Shown here: in pieces, positions 62,534 to 64,000 of the stretch | Layout of the letters: each line of letters opens with the position of its first letter | How positions within the stretch are numbered: the stretch's first letter is position 1 | Source: Anoplopoma fimbria | Taxonomy: Eukaryota > Chordata > Actinopteri > Perciformes > Anoplopomatidae | Assembly (NCBI RefSeq): GCF_027596085.1 | Contig: NC_072464.1 | Coordinates: 17,621,624 to 17,685,623, forward strand | Reading direction: 5' to 3' | Length of the DNA: 64,000 nt | Notes under the pieces: generated by a model | Databases searched by the model: none | The model's input: the letters and a program-made list of their open reading frames with translations, nothing else | What the model was told of the DNA's origin: nothing | Program-made: the position numbers and the translations under genes

Positions 62534-64000
62534 ACAACAACATTAACAAAATAAGGTACAATAGCTCTGTCTTCAAGTTGTTTATGTGGTTTGTTGTCCT
62601 GAGTGTACTGGACTTAATGTGAATCTGTTTTTTTTTTATTAGTTAACACAAAAAGGACAGCCGTGTGCATCTCCAGGGATAAAAAACTTGACTTAACCCT
62701 TGACCTTTGTCTTTATTTGCAACTTCACCAGATGGTTCAACTAAAATGTTAGAGCATCTGTTTCAGTCTTTAGGTCCAGCCTGGGGAGTATTTAGCAATT
62801 ATTGCACACAAGCAAGCATCCAATTATGTCCACAAATGTATAATGTGAAACCTTTTTGACATTTGCGACAAAACTGCAGACCTACTGTAATATGTACTTT
62901 CTTGTAAAAATACTTCCTGCTGCTACATTAAATGTTTTTGGTAAAAAGGCCACCAGAATACGACTCACGTCCATATTTTAAAGGTCAAACATACCCATAT
63001 GATACTGTAAGGCGCAGTTTTTGTCTCCACTTTTCTATTTGACGATTTTCGTATGGTAGAGAGAAATTTAACATTCATCACATCTTTTCAGCCAACCCTG
63101 GGCTAAAATAGGGCAGAGATACGGTAAATTGCTTAACGGGACACGCTATTCCCCTTTTGATGTGGCCACAGTGAAAATCAAAGCCTTAGCAAACTAGCTG
63201 ATGTCTGTGGTCTTGGTCAATCATTGTAAAAATGGCAGACGGCAGAGCTGAGATCAGAACAATAGACCAGACAGTCAGTAAATGACTTCAGTCAGTCATC
63301 AATTACCCAGAAGACCATGTGGGAAGTACAAAAGCTACCTAATTACATTTAATCTCGACTTTAGATGTAAAACAGGAGGTTAACATAATATCACTTAAGC
63401 ATCTTCATGGTTCAGTGATGCCAAATGACTAGGCTAATGAAAGCCAGTCTGCCTCACTAACACCCTCTGACTGGTCATTTTTTGCAAGACAAGGCACTCT
63501 TGAAAATCCAATTTTCTGTGTGCTTGGTTTCTTTTTTATGTCTGTTCACTTGTCATGTCTTGCGTCAAAGAGATTATTATTTTTTCTCCGTTTTCCTGCC
63601 TCTCTCTAAATCTATCATTTACAGCAGGTACAATACATGGATAGGGCAAATCCTTTCTGCATGAGCTACCCTTCTGTGGCAAGGACTTGAAAGGGGATGG
63701 AGACTGTTGAGCAGAAGGAATGAGTTCTGGGGTTTTGAATATGTCATTTGCGTTATAATCTCAGGAGGTAAGACTTCAGTACAGTTAAAAACACTGACAT
63801 TAACAATTTAAATCATCTGAGGATCACGCAGAAAAATAAACAATGCTTTAAAACCCACATCAGGGATATATACATAGGCATAAACCTGCGTGTAAACTCC
63901 TGCCCAGAGTCCCACTGGTCTGCCACATCACAGTCATAGATCACGAGGAGTTATTATGGTTGTAGCTTGTAATGGGTCTGTACAGGTAATGGGAGAATGG
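62534..64000. other. Non-coding block at right edge
   Basis: Nothing recognisable; AT-rich unique sequence. Confidence 0.5.

Overview
This 64 kb window is vertebrate nuclear DNA, almost certainly from a teleost fish and probably a percomorph. It is AT-rich and gene-poor, with long CA/GT, AT and GA microsatellites. It carries tRNA-headed SINEs, non-autonomous DNA transposons and a Ty3/gypsy LTR of teleost type. Its one secure exon matches fish acid-sensing ion channel 4. There is no operon structure, rRNA, free-standing tRNA gene or CRISPR array.

Gene content. The only coding sequence I can name is the first coding exon of an ASIC4 gene, most like asic4a, on the minus strand at 43480-44055. 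It encodes 192 residues: the cytoplasmic N-terminus with the His-Gly gating motif, the first transmembrane helix and the start of the extracellular domain. It ends at a consensus GTGAGT donor. Transcription runs towards lower coordinates. I recognise no downstream ASIC exon between 43473 and 1, so the first half to two thirds of the window reads as one very long first intron. A 147-codon open frame at 37951-38391 on the same strand follows a good-looking splice acceptor but resembles no family I know; it is kept as a weak candidate exon.

Layout. 1-11221: unique-looking AT-rich sequence. 11222-12362: a cluster of minus-strand tRNA-derived SINEs, one with perfect 13-bp target-site duplications. 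13428-14496: two short DNA-transposon-like repeats. 18888-20215: a gypsy-type LTR, a frameshifted gag remnant and GC-rich tandem repeats. 22885-29221: copies of several non-autonomous repeat families. 34088-42851: microsatellites, one SINE and the candidate exon. 43480-44440: asic4a exon 1 and a CAG-rich leader. 44440-64000: upstream flank with more repeats, an old local duplication, a strong G-quadruplex motif and two perfect 12-bp hairpins.

Nothing here looks like a new multi-gene system. The points most worth checking are the long asic4a first intron, the SINE family that carries two different 3' tails, the 19-bp duplication that breaks the gypsy gag frame, the candidate exon, and several perfect hairpins of unknown origin.
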